From the NCBI GenBank assembly GCA_030761205.1, contig JAULJL010000017.1, positions 6,582,001-6,646,000 on the forward strand: DNA of 64,000 nt. The letters are read 5' to 3'. The position numbers and the translations under genes were made by a program. This document shows positions 22,948-34,553 of this stretch, piece after piece. The number at the start of each line of letters is the position of its first letter. Within the stretch, counting starts at the first letter, position 1. Under the pieces are notes generated by a model. It had not been told where the DNA came from and made no database searches. It saw only the letters and a program-made list of their open reading frames with translations. This DNA is from Fremontodendron californicum (Eukaryota > Streptophyta > Magnoliopsida > Malvales > Malvaceae).

Positions 22948-25904
22948 ATGGATAGATACCAGAAAGCAGAGAAGCCAAAGTCAGAATCACCCATTAACGA
23001 GAATGAGATCCGAATCACTTCTCAAGGCGCTATTCGAAACTACATCAACTATGCTATTGCTCTTCTTCAGGTCCCCTCCCTCTCTCCTTCTTCCCCTTTT
23101 TTTCCCTTTACCTCTCATTTCTTTTGAAAATATATCTGTTGCCATTTTTGTTCCTTTAGCATTTCGTGCTTGTGGGTTTCTCTTTTTGTTTTGGGTGCTC
23201 AACATTGGGTTTATTTGCTTCGCTCTTTTTTGGGGTTTGCTTTCTTTAATGAGCTTTTTGGTTTTGAGATATCAACGTGTGTATTTTTGGTGCTGGGTTA
23301 GGGTTTTAGTGTTAGTTACTTTGTTAAAGCAATAAATGTAATTAGATATATTAAGGATTATGACATGATATTTTAGAGATTACGATACGATATTATTATT
23401 TAGTTTTTTCCTAAATTGGTGACAATTGTCTATATAAATAGGTAATTCTTGTACAAACTAAAACAATTCATAATATTAACAATGTAGTCCTTTGGGTTTT
23501 TTGCCCGTGTATGGCCATCTTTTAACATAATTGATAGGTTGTTTGGTAATTTTTTTGGGTTGATTTTGCGAAAAAATGATGTCGTTGGGTCTCTTTGATT
23601 TCTAGGGCTCGTTTGCATTTTCCTAGTAGTGAATTGGTTCTCCCTTGTTATTATGATAAAGGTTACTTATGCAATTAGCTAATAGCTGCTCTATTCTTGT
23701 ATTATTTTCAGTTACGTAACATTTGGGATTTTCTTGATATTTTTACTGTAATTTACTTGTGTTAATGTGAGATTATTTATATGTTCTATTAGTTCATAAC
23801 AATTGATGAGTTGATATTAGTTGTCATATACTTATCTAAACATGGAAGAAATCAAACCCGAACATTGAATTTGCTTTTTATGCGATTCTGCTGTCTTTCC
23901 CTTCTTTTCCTTGGCTTATCTTCCTTTTGGGTATTCTATTTTGTGTTGATTCACCAATCACCATGAATCACAGGTTTCCCCCTGCTGTGAATGGTGTAAT
24001 GGTGCACCCTTTTTGGGTTTTCTTTTCCTAATAGCTTCAGAAACCGGTAGCCTTTTGTATTAAAGTGTTTTGTTGATGTTTTATTAGGACAAACGTGTGA
24101 AGGAGATTCTCTTGAAAGCAATGGGTCAGGCAATCAGTAAGACAGTAGCCATCGCAGAGATTATAAAGGTTTGTGTCCTTTTTTTTTGTTCATCCCTGCA
24201 TTGTGTTTTCGCACTTTTCCTGATTATTAATTTGTATTGCAAAACAGAAAAGGGTTCCCCGCTTGCATCAAGATACTGCCATTAGCTCAGTGAGCATAAC
24301 TGATCACTGGGAACCTATTGAAGAGGGGCTTCTTCCGTAAGTCTCAAAACACTTCTCTATCCCCATTTATAACGTGTTGATTTTATTCTTATGCATCTGA
24401 GCACTTAATTTCTTGTCTTATGCAGTGTGGAGATGACTCGCCATGTCTCAATGATATCTATCACCTTGTCAACTAGAGAGCTAAATAAAAACTCTGCAGG
24501 GTAAGCTAATTTATCTTGTATGTTGTTGGGTTTGTTAGTTTTAGACAAAGAGAAAGTAAATTGATGAGATGTTGATTGGGTAGCCAATTATTACTTTTTC
24601 AGCAAAATGAAACTATGGAAACTTATTTTTCAATATAATGCTTAGCTGGGATTCACTATACACTAGATGCCAAAGTGCTTAAATGTTTTAATAGCCCGTG
24701 ATGCGAAAAATATTATTATATTGCTCGTTTTGTTGAGATAACTCTTTGCTGGTATGACTCCAGGTATCAAGCTCCACACTATGCTGAACAACCCAAGCCA
24801 CAGTATCATTATCAGCAGCAGCAACCACCCAAACAAGCCCGCATCCCATTTAATGATGTTAATGAAGGTGATGTCATGAACAAGTAGTTCTGGAAGTTTT
24901 CGAAGAACTTTGTTCTTTTAAATCTCAACTCATTTCCCACATTTCATTTTTAGATTCATATGGCCGAGGAAGGAGTCGTGGTAGAGGGAGAGGGCTGAGT
25001 TGGGGCAGGGGTGGATATGGAAATTATCAAGGTAAAAATATAGATTTTGAATAATGTTATGATAATTATTGATACTTGTCTTTGAACTTTTACATTTATG
25101 AAGTATAAATTTGCCTTCTAGTTGGACCATACCTCATACTTCACTCATTTCTTATAGATAATGATGGATACTCAAACTGGGGCAGAGGTGGTGGGCAAGG
25201 AAGGGGTTGGGGCTATCGTGGTAAGTATGCTTTATTAGTATTTTATCACTTTGAGAAGTTTTCTGTTGGTGTATCTATGCAAGTTAACCTTTGTTAAAAT
25301 CTTACTTCATATCTGCTATATAAAAAGAGTTCATAGGTGAAGGTTCTTTTCTTTTAAAATTGCAAACATGGATCTAGAGTTTCATTGCTGCTTATCAACA
25401 TTTGCATCATCGACCAACTCTTTGCCAATTTTGACTCCTTTCCATATAACTAACAATTCAGTTTATCCGATTGACTACAATAAAAGGAGTGTAGAACAAA
25501 AAAAGTTTGAAATAGATCAAATAAAAGAATTTGTAGTTTAAATGTTAGCTGTAATGAAGTAGAATTTGAAGGAAACATATGCAACGATCATACCAAGAAT
25601 CTTTTAATTTGGATTGACAGCTTTTGCTAGTTGTAAGTTGGTTATGACTTATGACTTATGAGCCATGGCAGTTACACCTATTAGAGTAGATAAAAAATTA
25701 CTTGAAATAAGTTCAAATTGAAGAAAAGAATCCATTGACAAATGAATCTCAATTTGCTTACTATTACTAATCAAAGATTTGTGTGGCTCTTTTATTCTAA
25801 CAGGTACTGGTTATGAAAGAGGTAGAGGTGTAGGGGGCAGAGGCTATAGCCGTGGCCGTGGAAGGATGAGTGGTGGTCGCTCGAGGGGTGGTGGTGGCTA
25901 CTAA
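22948..25904 (+). CDS. ALBA: Alba-domain DNA/RNA-binding protein with RGG tail (237 aa, 8 exons)
   Basis: Exons: 22948-23070, 24088-24168, 24248-24336, 24426-24500, 24764-24867, 24954-25031, 25158-25220, 25804-25904. All have GT-AG ends and the sum is 714 nt. The Alba fold covers residues ~18-120: NEIRITSQGAIRNYINYAIA, then DKRVKEILLKAMGQAISKTV, then KKRVPRLHQDTAISSVSITD. A Gln-rich linker (YHYQQQQPPKQAR) leads to a C-terminal RGG/GRG region (GRGRSRGRGRG, GRGRMSGGRSRGGGGY). This is the long plant Alba type. Plant Alba proteins bind RNA and R-loops and have been found in nucleus and cytoplasm. The target RNAs of this copy are unknown. Confidence 0.95.
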
Positions 25905-26771
25905 AGCATAATCAAGGACTGAAGCTTCCTGTTTTTTTCCCTTTAGCTAAATGCTTGCCTTGGCCAGTGGGGGAAATTATGGCAGTACTGTTTCTAATAA
26001 TGTGAGATGTGGCTTAAAATCTCCAGCATTATTAAGCAGTGGTTTTGTGTTTCTTTCTGCATTATATGGGATTTGGCTGGGCAAGGTTGTTTTGTTGGTC
26101 TTTTTTGCATATAGTCAAAGGGCAAGTGGATGGGTTATGATTGTGCTGTAGTTCAAGTTACCCTTATGGTTGCCAATACCCCATCATGTTCATATATATA
26201 TATATATATGTATATTCCTTGGAAGTCTTTCTTGTCTCCCTGCTATTCTAGTCAGAGTAATTGAAAGCCATGCCGAGTAGGGCAATGGAACGAAAAGGGA
26301 AGTTATAGAATTCCATCGTATTCTAACAAGGTCACACCATGAAACTTAAGCTTAAAGTGCATGGAGCTTAAAGCCTTGAAGTTGCATGATTTCTACTGCA
26401 TCCTATTTGCACTCCCAAGTAGTAAGTAAACGGTAAATGTTGGTGGTGCAGTGTAGTAAAGATAAAAATATTTGCTGGCCCGCCCACTGTATTCAGGGGT
26501 AACAAGCCTAGCTCGACAGCTTAGTAGTGTACTATACATACTACGTAAAGAGAGTTTTGATTAGTCATTAAAGACCATAGTCAGGTCATTATCAGTCAAC
26601 ATCAAGCTTTTAAATTCGTTAAAGTTCATGAAAGAAGAAAATGTTAGGTGTCATCCCAACACCCAACAGAGGGGCCAAAACTCGGGGAGTTCTACCGTAA
26701 GTTTCTTACGGTAAGGTTGTGGTAAGCTCCAAATTGGAAAACCTGTGTAGCAGGTTACCAGGTCACAAATT
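25905..26771. other. 3' UTR of the Alba gene, then intergenic DNA
   Basis: 25905-26200 looks like 3' UTR, with an (AT)n at about 26194-26210. Beyond it no gene is seen. Just before the minisatellite, 26641-26760 is GC-richer, with CCCAACACCCAAC and a hairpin TACCGTAAGTTTCTTACGGTA. Confidence 0.5.
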
Positions 26772-27452
26772 TTTACATATGCACTTGATAAATTACATAT
26801 CAACTTGGACGAATTACATATCAAATATGAAAAATTACATATCAACTTGAGAAGTTGAAAAATTACATATGGACTTGATAAATTACATATGAACTTGAAA
26901 AATTACATATGAAGAATTACATATGGACATGGACAATTACATATGAACTTGGAGAATTACATATGGACTTGATAAATTACATATGAACTTGGAAAATTCC
27001 CAAATTACATATGGACATGGAAAATTACATATGAACTTGGAGAATTACATATGGACTTGATAAATTACATATGAACTTGGAAAATTCCCGAATTACATAT
27101 GGACATGGAAAATTACATATGAACTTGGAGAATTACATATGGACTTGATAAATTACATATGAACTTGGAAAATTCCCTAATTACATATGGACATGGAAAA
27201 TTACATATGAACTTGGATAATTACATATGGACTTGATAAATAACATATGAACTTGGACAATTCCCGAATTACATATGGACATGGAAAATTACATATGAAC
27301 TTGGAGAATTACATATGGACTTGATAAATTACATATGAACTTGGACAATTCGCGAATTACATATGGACATGGAAAATTACATATGAACTTGGAGAATTAC
27401 ATATGGGCTTGATAAATTACATATGAACTTGGACAATTCCCGAATTACATAT
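26772..27452. repeat. Minisatellite with 88-bp higher-order unit, left part
   Basis: Subunits of about 20 bp, AATTACATATGAACTTGGA and AATTACATATGGACATGGA, are organised in fours and closed by AATTCCCG. The phrase GGACATGG recurs at 27013, 27101, 27189, 27277 and 27365, exactly 88 bp apart each time. The first units (26772-26960) are irregular. The retrotransposon interrupts the array at 27453. Confidence 0.92.
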
Positions 27453-29513
27453 TGATGCACCCAAAAGAGTGTATCTTATTTAACCTTGCACTAAAAAGAT
27501 CAATTGTAAGTATAGTGATTAGCAAGGGTCGAGTCCTCAGGGATTGGGTTTTAGTTTATAAGTTAATAGTTTAAAACTTAAATTCAAGAACAATAAAAGA
27601 AAAGGGGTTTTTCAAGCCAGATTTAAACTAAAGTAAATAATAAGAATAAGATGCAAGGCGGTATAACCAGCCAATAAAAATATATATACTAAATTAGGCG
27701 GTATAACCAGCCAATAAAAATATATATACTAAATTAGGCGGTATAACCAGCCAATAAAAATAAAACAAAGTTAATATACAAATTAGGCGGTATAACCAGC
27801 CAATGAAAATAAATATAAAAAAAAGCAAACTAAAAGTAAGAAAAGAAATAAGTAAGAAGAATCAAATATGAAAAATATGGTTAAGGTTTCATTCTCCACC
27901 ACTAGACATCATTAAGAATCAATTTCAGATCTATCAATATCAACCAACTATCAAAGTTAACAACCGTAGATAACAACAAGCTCTGTTACCCCAATCTTTC
28001 CTTAGTTTGTCGTTAAATAGAACAAGCTCTCTATTTAATCTCTAACCATTAAACAACCTAGAATAAGCTCTCTAAATTCAATTTAATGGCAGCTTTATGA
28101 TGAGAAAGATAGGTTGATCTAAGCAACAAACACATAAGCTCGGATTGTTCAACTTAGGTTATGTTCCACTTTGCAATTATTGAAAACTTGACCATAATCA
28201 TTAATCACAAATTGCCACTTATGAATAGGAAATCAAGACAATTACACGGATCAAGACTCCTAAACTAGCAATAGATAATTATCAAGATCTATCTAGTTGT
28301 ACACCTAAATAAATCAAGACAACATCATGAACAATTCTTGTAGAAGAACATAAGCAACTTTGATAGAAAATTAATGATAGATAGAATCTGAAAATCAATC
28401 ACAAAACATGTCTAGGGCTTTGAAATCACCCTTAACCAAATAGAAGTTTAGCCTAGCATAGGCATTGTAAACATAAACATAAAATTAAAGAAAATCTAAG
28501 AAGAAAATAAAAGAAAGAAAGAAGAAGAGGAAGAATATTAATTATCCAACCTCTTGCTCTCTCTAAAGAAAAAGAAAACTAGAGAAAAGAAAGAAGAAGA
28601 AAACTTAGAGAATTTTATTAAAATGGCTAATATCCTACCTATCTACAATATGATCCTCTACAATCATCCAAGGCCCTCTATTTATACACATTTTGGAGGG
28701 CTAAATGACAAGAGACAAGCTTTACAAATTTCAAAGGTAGGTATAATAGGTGGGTGCATTTTTCTAACAATTTTCGTCATATTGTATGACCATTTTGATC
28801 AGCCAACTTGATGGTCGATTTTGTCAATCTTGGAGGCCTGATCTGATCACATGGTCTTCTAGAAAAATGTTCCCCTATGAGTTACTGATTCATAGCCGTT
28901 GGAATAAGCTCATTTGCTGATGTGGAGAAGAAGATATGGGCAAAATACGAAAACAGGTCAGCACAGACGTCATTGCACATCAGCCAACTTGATGGTCGAT
29001 TTCTTCAATATTGGAGGCTTTATCGGATCACATGGTCTTCTAGACAAATGTTCCCCTATCAGTTAGTGATCCATAGCCGTTGGAATCAGCTCATTTGCTG
29101 ATGTGTATCGGACGATATGGTCAAAATGCGAAAACTGCTCAGGACAGACGTCATTGCACATCAGCCAACTTGATGGTTGATTTCGCTAGGGAAAACGACT
29201 CCGTTTCAAGAAGTGTAAAACATGAAAAAGATAGATATGCCTCTTAACTTTGCACGGTTAAAATTTCAGCCTTATTGCTTCAGTGAAACTCTAGATATAG
29301 CTGATATGGCAAAAGGTGTCGGAACTGGAACTGAACTGGATTTGCCCTTAATTCTAGTAATCTGAAATGACTCAAAGAAACTTGTGAAAAACACCAAATT
29401 ACATAAAAATATAAAAGATCATAAACACAATTAGACTAAACAATAATAACTCGTATTTGACACAAAACAATAATAAAACATAACTAAAAACTATATAATT
29501 ATACGAGTTATCA
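27453..29513 (-). repeat. 3' LTR of the retrotransposon (2,061 bp)
   Basis: Read on the minus strand it starts TGATAACTCGTATAATTATA and ends GGTGCATCA. It holds four copies of a GGCGGTATAACCAGCCAATA unit (starts 27657, 27697, 27737, 27786; period 40 bp, then 49). It also holds a 181-bp tandem repeat starting CAGCCAACTTGATGG (28800, 28981, partial at 29162). Line-by-line reading shows no difference from the other LTR. Confidence 0.95.
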
Positions 29514-29526
29514 CACCCCCACACTT
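29514..29526 (-). promoter_or_regulatory. Polypurine tract next to the 3' LTR
   Basis: The minus strand reads AAGTGTGGGGGTG directly before the 3' LTR start (TGATAA). It primes plus-strand DNA synthesis in LTR retrotransposons. Confidence 0.85.
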
Positions 29527-31403
29527 AGATTGTTGCTAGTCCCTAGCAACGACTCAATAAAAATAAAATAAGAAAATCTAATCTAATCCATTTTCGTAGG
29601 AAATCACGGTGGCACTTAGCATGTGACACAAGCCTTTAAACCCCTAGGTGTCCCTAGTGGACGAGTTTAGTCTCGTGAGGGTTTACTAGAACGATACCCA
29701 CAAACATTGAAAAACTAAAATATAAATAAACTACATATACTGAAAATATTTACTCCTATTCCTTTCAATATAAATTAGAGACAATCTTTGAACAAGTCTT
29801 ATAAACTAATCAATAGCTTAAAGAATTTCACAAAAAATCATGCTTGAATGTAAATTGTTTGAGTTAAGCCAATATTAACATAACATATTTTAATCAAAAT
29901 AGTGCACATTCAAACTTAATCTCAACTTCTCACATGGGATACTCTCATGATTTTCACTCTTTAAAGTAGTGGTAAAGTGTTTACACTCAATCAATCTCAT
30001 GAAAATAGTTCTACCATATGCTTGCTTGTCTACCTATTCTCCACTAAAAGATCATGCAACTTCATAAATGAAGAGGTCTTTAATCAAGGTTGTAATGGGG
30101 CCAAGAGGTAATAATGTGGTTAAAGAATAAAAAGGAAAAGATATCACAAACATTCCAAAGACTTCATAGAATTTAGAGACAAAATAAGATTTTGCAAATA
30201 AAACTTTCTCAATATTCTTTAGAAGTACATAATCACATAGGCTGAATATTTCATGTTGAGCCTTTACTTCATTCTAACCAACTTTCGAACATCTTTTTCT
30301 TTTCTTTAACTAGAAGTTCAAGAGATTATTCAAAAATTGTTTTTTTTTTCACATGGGAATGTATTTGGCAATATTGCCTCTATTTTTCTCTTGACTTTTG
30401 CCTTTCTCCTCCCCCACACTTATCTTTTGTTCTAACCCAAATTTTCAAAAAGTATCCCTTGTTTTTGCAATATGTCTCAAACATTCTAGTCCATCTTTAG
30501 AACAATGGTAAAGATATAAATGTGTTTAGGCTAGGTGTAAGATGTGGTTACCAAATAAATAGCTTATTCACTGTAGGCTCAAATTGGTTCACTAGAGGGA
30601 TGTTCTCTTGGAACATCAATAAGGGATGACTGTTTGGCCCTAGTTAAAAAGTCCTAATGCCTCTATCATATTCATGTTGTTACATGCATCAATATAGTCT
30701 CAAATGGTTTAAAGCAAGTTCTAGAGAATCATGTAATCATAAGAGCACTCAAGAAAGAAATTAGATTGATTTGTATAATGCATCAATCATTATAGGCTCA
30801 AAAACTCACAAGAATGATTATACAAGTCAGATTAAGTCTAAACATGCTTCTTTCTCAATCAACATATCATATTAACATTGGCTCATAAAAATTAGTATCA
30901 AGCTTAATTCTCATGAAAATCTTCTCACTAGTAACCAGTTTAGACCTATGCAATTCATATCTCATCATTGTATTAAAAAGGAACTAAAACACACTAAAAA
31001 TAATAATAATAAAGACTCAAAAAAAAATAGTAGACAAAAATAAAAGAAATCCTAAATCATTCCCCCCACACTTAATTCTTACATTGTCCTCAATGTAAGT
31101 CTATTAACCCAAATGAAAGAATCATGTGTAAGAGAAAAGAACTAATAACATAAGAATAGAAATAACTAAGACTCAAAACAAAAGAAACTCATGCAACCTA
31201 AATAATCCTAAAATACTAAACAAAAATTAACAAGTAAACATAAAAAATAAAAATAAAAACAATAAAAATAAAAATAATAAAAGAAAAGAAAAAGGAAAAG
31301 AAAGAGAAAGAGAAAGAGAAAGCAAATCTGAATATGGAAGGTTGGCAATTTCTTCTTTAATTGGGTTGCCTTCCCAATTAACACTTGAGTTAGTGTTTTG
31401 AAC
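29527..31403 (-). other. Non-coding interior of the retrotransposon
   Basis: No ORF of note is present. Two further polypurine-like copies of AAGTGTGGGGG lie on the minus strand, at about 30406-30425 and about 31061-31072. The latter is preceded by GAGGACAATGTAAGAATT, a phrase that in related Ty3 elements I associate with the region after pol. The interior therefore looks like the 3' untranslated part of a larger element after loss of pol. The strip 31200-31330 is A-rich with repeated AGAAAG. Confidence 0.6.
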
Positions 31404-32342
31404 CTAACCAACACCCCTTCTTGGCTTTTTAGGCTTGTCAGGCTCATACATGAAATTTTCCAAATTTATGCGTTTGAGAGGAAGCTTTCTTTGCACAACA
31501 GTGGATGCATTCTCCATTACAAGTATTATTCCATCATCCTTTGTGGTGCATATCTCATCGAGGAATGGAGCATATTTTGGTACTTGTTGAATGACATCCA
31601 CAAACAAACTGTTTAAGGTTTCCAGCGTGTCTTGTTCATGTTCATCCTCCTTGAACTTTGCGAATCTACTAGGAAAAGGTGGAGAAGAAACATTAGTAAA
31701 AATTGGAATCTCAAACGTTACCTCAGGTGCCGAAATACTCTTATTTGGATCATTGGTTTCATTATCCTCAAGAATAGAATTCATCTCTAATTTTGTCTCA
31801 TCCTCATCTTGTTCCTCATTCCTCAAGGTCACAATAGTAGCATTCTCCTTTGGGTTAATCATCGTTTGGGTAGGGAGTTCTTCAGATCTTTGTGCTACCC
31901 ATACCACCATACTACTAGCCAATAGACTCATTTGCCTTTCCAAACTCTGGATACTTGCCCTTGTTTCCTGTTGAAATTGCAAAGTATCAGTAACAAGAGA
32001 ATAGACAAGATCTTCTAAAGAAGTACCTGAGTTTTGAGTCATATGTGGTGGTTGAAAAAAATCTGGTTCTTGGGACCATGATTGATTGAAGCTAGATGGA
32101 TGACTGTAATTGGCATAAGGATCTACTTCTTGGTAATTTTTCGAGTAGCCATAATTAGTATGATCCCACCATCCCTCATGGTAAGTGTTTGAGTAATGAT
32201 CATACTGTTGGTCTTGGAACCCTTGATGGCCTTGACATCCTCCCATGGCCAATTGTTGAACTGGGGAGGTGAGATTGGCTTGTTGATTCTCCATGTTCAT
32301 GTATGCCACCAACTCTTCAAGTGTTAGATTGCTCAATTCCAT
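31404..32342 (-). CDS. Gag-like protein of the retrotransposon (312 aa)
   Basis: The intact ORF starts at ATG 32342 (MELSNLTLEELVAYMNMENQ). An open frame runs further upstream into the LTR, but it crosses an A-run on the coding strand (32345-32372) and the primer site, so I reject that start. The N-terminal half is rich in Gln, Tyr, His and Asn. The middle has IQSLERQMSLLASSM, a coiled-coil-like stretch common to plant Ty3 gag tails. The C-terminal SPPFPSRFAKFKEDEHEQ and VIQQVPKYAPFLDEICTTKD match the region that precedes protease in plant Ty3/gypsy polyproteins. It stops before any protease motif. The usual retrotrans_gag core and zinc knuckle are not seen. It may still act in packaging. Confidence 0.75.
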   Translation of the reverse strand: MELSNLTLEELVAYMNMENQQANLTSPVQQLAMGGCQGHQGFQDQQYDHYSNTYHEGWWDHTNYGYSKNYQEVDPYANYSHPSSFNQSWSQEPDFFQPPHMTQNSGTSLEDLVYSLVTDTLQFQQETRASIQSLERQMSLLASSMVVWVAQRSEELPTQTMINPKENATIVTLRNEEQDEDETKLEMNSILEDNETNDPNKSISAPEVTFEIPIFTNVSSPPFPSRFAKFKEDEHEQDTLETLNSLFVDVIQQVPKYAPFLDEICTTKDDGIILVMENASTVVQRKLPLKRINLENFMYEPDKPKKPRRGVG

Positions 32343-32343
32343 T

Positions 32344-32378
<35 letters not shown>

Positions 32379-32469
32379 GAAAAGAAAAACTTGTATGTAC
32401 AAGAAAATAAAACTAATTAGAACTGAAAATAAGAATAAACCAAGTAACAAATAAACTAAAGAAAGCAAT

Positions 32470-32486
32470 CCCCGGCAACGGCGCCA
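32470..32486 (-). promoter_or_regulatory. Primer-binding site complementary to tRNA-Asp
   Basis: The minus strand reads TGGCGCCGTTGCCGGGG, 6 nt inside the 5' LTR end. It pairs with the 3' end of plant tRNA-Asp (...CCCCGGCAACGGCGCCA, from general knowledge). Confidence 0.9.
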
Positions 32487-32492
32487 AAAACT

Positions 32493-34553
32493 TGATGCAC
32501 CCAAAAGAGTGTATCTTATTTAACCTTGCACTAAAAAGATCAATTGTAAGTATAGTGATTAGCAAGGGTCGAGTCCTCAGGGATTGGGTTTTAGTTTATA
32601 AGTTAATAGTTTAAAACTTAAATTCAAGAACAATAAAAGAAAAGGGGTTTTTCAAGCCAGATTTAAACTAAAGTAAATAATAAGAATAAGATGCAAGGCG
32701 GTATAACCAGCCAATAAAAATATATATACTAAATTAGGCGGTATAACCAGCCAATAAAAATATATATACTAAATTAGGCGGTATAACCAGCCAATAAAAA
32801 TAAAACAAAGTTAATATACAAATTAGGCGGTATAACCAGCCAATGAAAATAAATATAAAAAAAAGCAAACTAAAAGTAAGAAAAGAAATAAGTAAGAAGA
32901 ATCAAATATGAAAAATATGGTTAAGGTTTCATTCTCCACCACTAGACATCATTAAGAATCAATTTCAGATCTATCAATATCAACCAACTATCAAAGTTAA
33001 CAACCGTAGATAACAACAAGCTCTGTTACCCCAATCTTTCCTTAGTTTGTCGTTAAATAGAACAAGCTCTCTATTTAATCTCTAACCATTAAACAACCTA
33101 GAATAAGCTCTCTAAATTCAATTTAATGGCAGCTTTATGATGAGAAAGATAGGTTGATCTAAGCAACAAACACATAAGCTCGGATTGTTCAACTTAGGTT
33201 ATGTTCCACTTTGCAATTATTGAAAACTTGACCATAATCATTAATCACAAATTGCCACTTATGAATAGGAAATCAAGACAATTACACGGATCAAGACTCC
33301 TAAACTAGCAATAGATAATTATCAAGATCTATCTAGTTGTACACCTAAATAAATCAAGACAACATCATGAACAATTCTTGTAGAAGAACATAAGCAACTT
33401 TGATAGAAAATTAATGATAGATAGAATCTGAAAATCAATCACAAAACATGTCTAGGGCTTTGAAATCACCCTTAACCAAATAGAAGTTTAGCCTAGCATA
33501 GGCATTGTAAACATAAACATAAAATTAAAGAAAATCTAAGAAGAAAATAAAAGAAAGAAAGAAGAAGAGGAAGAATATTAATTATCCAACCTCTTGCTCT
33601 CTCTAAAGAAAAAGAAAACTAGAGAAAAGAAAGAAGAAGAAAACTTAGAGAATTTTATTAAAATGGCTAATATCCTACCTATCTACAATATGATCCTCTA
33701 CAATCATCCAAGGCCCTCTATTTATACACATTTTGGAGGGCTAAATGACAAGAGACAAGCTTTACAAATTTCAAAGGTAGGTATAATAGGTGGGTGCATT
33801 TTTCTAACAATTTTCGTCATATTGTATGACCATTTTGATCAGCCAACTTGATGGTCGATTTTGTCAATCTTGGAGGCCTGATCTGATCACATGGTCTTCT
33901 AGAAAAATGTTCCCCTATGAGTTACTGATTCATAGCCGTTGGAATAAGCTCATTTGCTGATGTGGAGAAGAAGATATGGGCAAAATACGAAAACAGGTCA
34001 GCACAGACGTCATTGCACATCAGCCAACTTGATGGTCGATTTCTTCAATATTGGAGGCTTTATCGGATCACATGGTCTTCTAGACAAATGTTCCCCTATC
34101 AGTTAGTGATCCATAGCCGTTGGAATCAGCTCATTTGCTGATGTGTATCGGACGATATGGTCAAAATGCGAAAACTGCTCAGGACAGACGTCATTGCACA
34201 TCAGCCAACTTGATGGTTGATTTCGCTAGGGAAAACGACTCCGTTTCAAGAAGTGTAAAACATGAAAAAGATAGATATGCCTCTTAACTTTGCACGGTTA
34301 AAATTTCAGCCTTATTGCTTCAGTGAAACTCTAGATATAGCTGATATGGCAAAAGGTGTCGGAACTGGAACTGAACTGGATTTGCCCTTAATTCTAGTAA
34401 TCTGAAATGACTCAAAGAAACTTGTGAAAAACACCAAATTACATAAAAATATAAAAGATCATAAACACAATTAGACTAAACAATAATAACTCGTATTTGA
34501 CACAAAACAATAATAAAACATAACTAAAAACTATATAATTATACGAGTTATCA
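32493..34553 (-). repeat. 5' LTR of the retrotransposon (2,061 bp)
   Basis: Same sequence as 27453-29513, displaced by exactly 5,040 bp. It would carry the promoter for the minus-strand transcript. The 85-residue plus-strand frame at 33594-33851 (and 28554-28811) is an accident of the repeat. Confidence 0.95.

Larger units (their letters stand above)
27453..34553 (-). mobile_element. Non-autonomous Ty3/gypsy-type LTR retrotransposon (7.1 kb)
   Basis: A complete insertion on the minus strand. It has direct repeats of 2,061 bp at each end, starting TG and ending CA, and a perfect 5-bp target duplication CATAT (27448-27452 and 34554-34558). A primer-binding site complementary to tRNA-Asp lies inside the right-hand (5') LTR, and a polypurine tract lies inside the left-hand (3') LTR. 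The 2,979-bp interior has a gag-like ORF (31404-32342) but no protease, reverse transcriptase, RNase H or integrase. It must rely on enzymes from a related element. The tRNA-Asp primer and gag-tail sequence suggest the Athila/Tat side of Ty3/gypsy (inference). Confidence 0.95.

Noticed and set aside
23003..23335. 110-residue frame in Alba intron 1
   Set aside because: It spans exon and intron in the wrong frame, with a Phe/Leu-rich product of T-rich intron DNA.
26772..27452. Regular repeats resembling a CRISPR array
   Set aside because: Units are contiguous ~20-bp variants without unique spacers, in a plant genome. It is a minisatellite.
28554..28811. 85-residue frame, repeated at 33594-33851
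   Set aside because: It lies within the LTRs, is a copy by virtue of the repeat, and runs against the element's sense strand. No protein family match.
32343..32504. Upstream extension of the gag-like ORF (MGASSFWRRCRGLL...)
   Set aside because: It reads through the A-run, the tRNA primer site and LTR sequence, so it is an accidental open frame.
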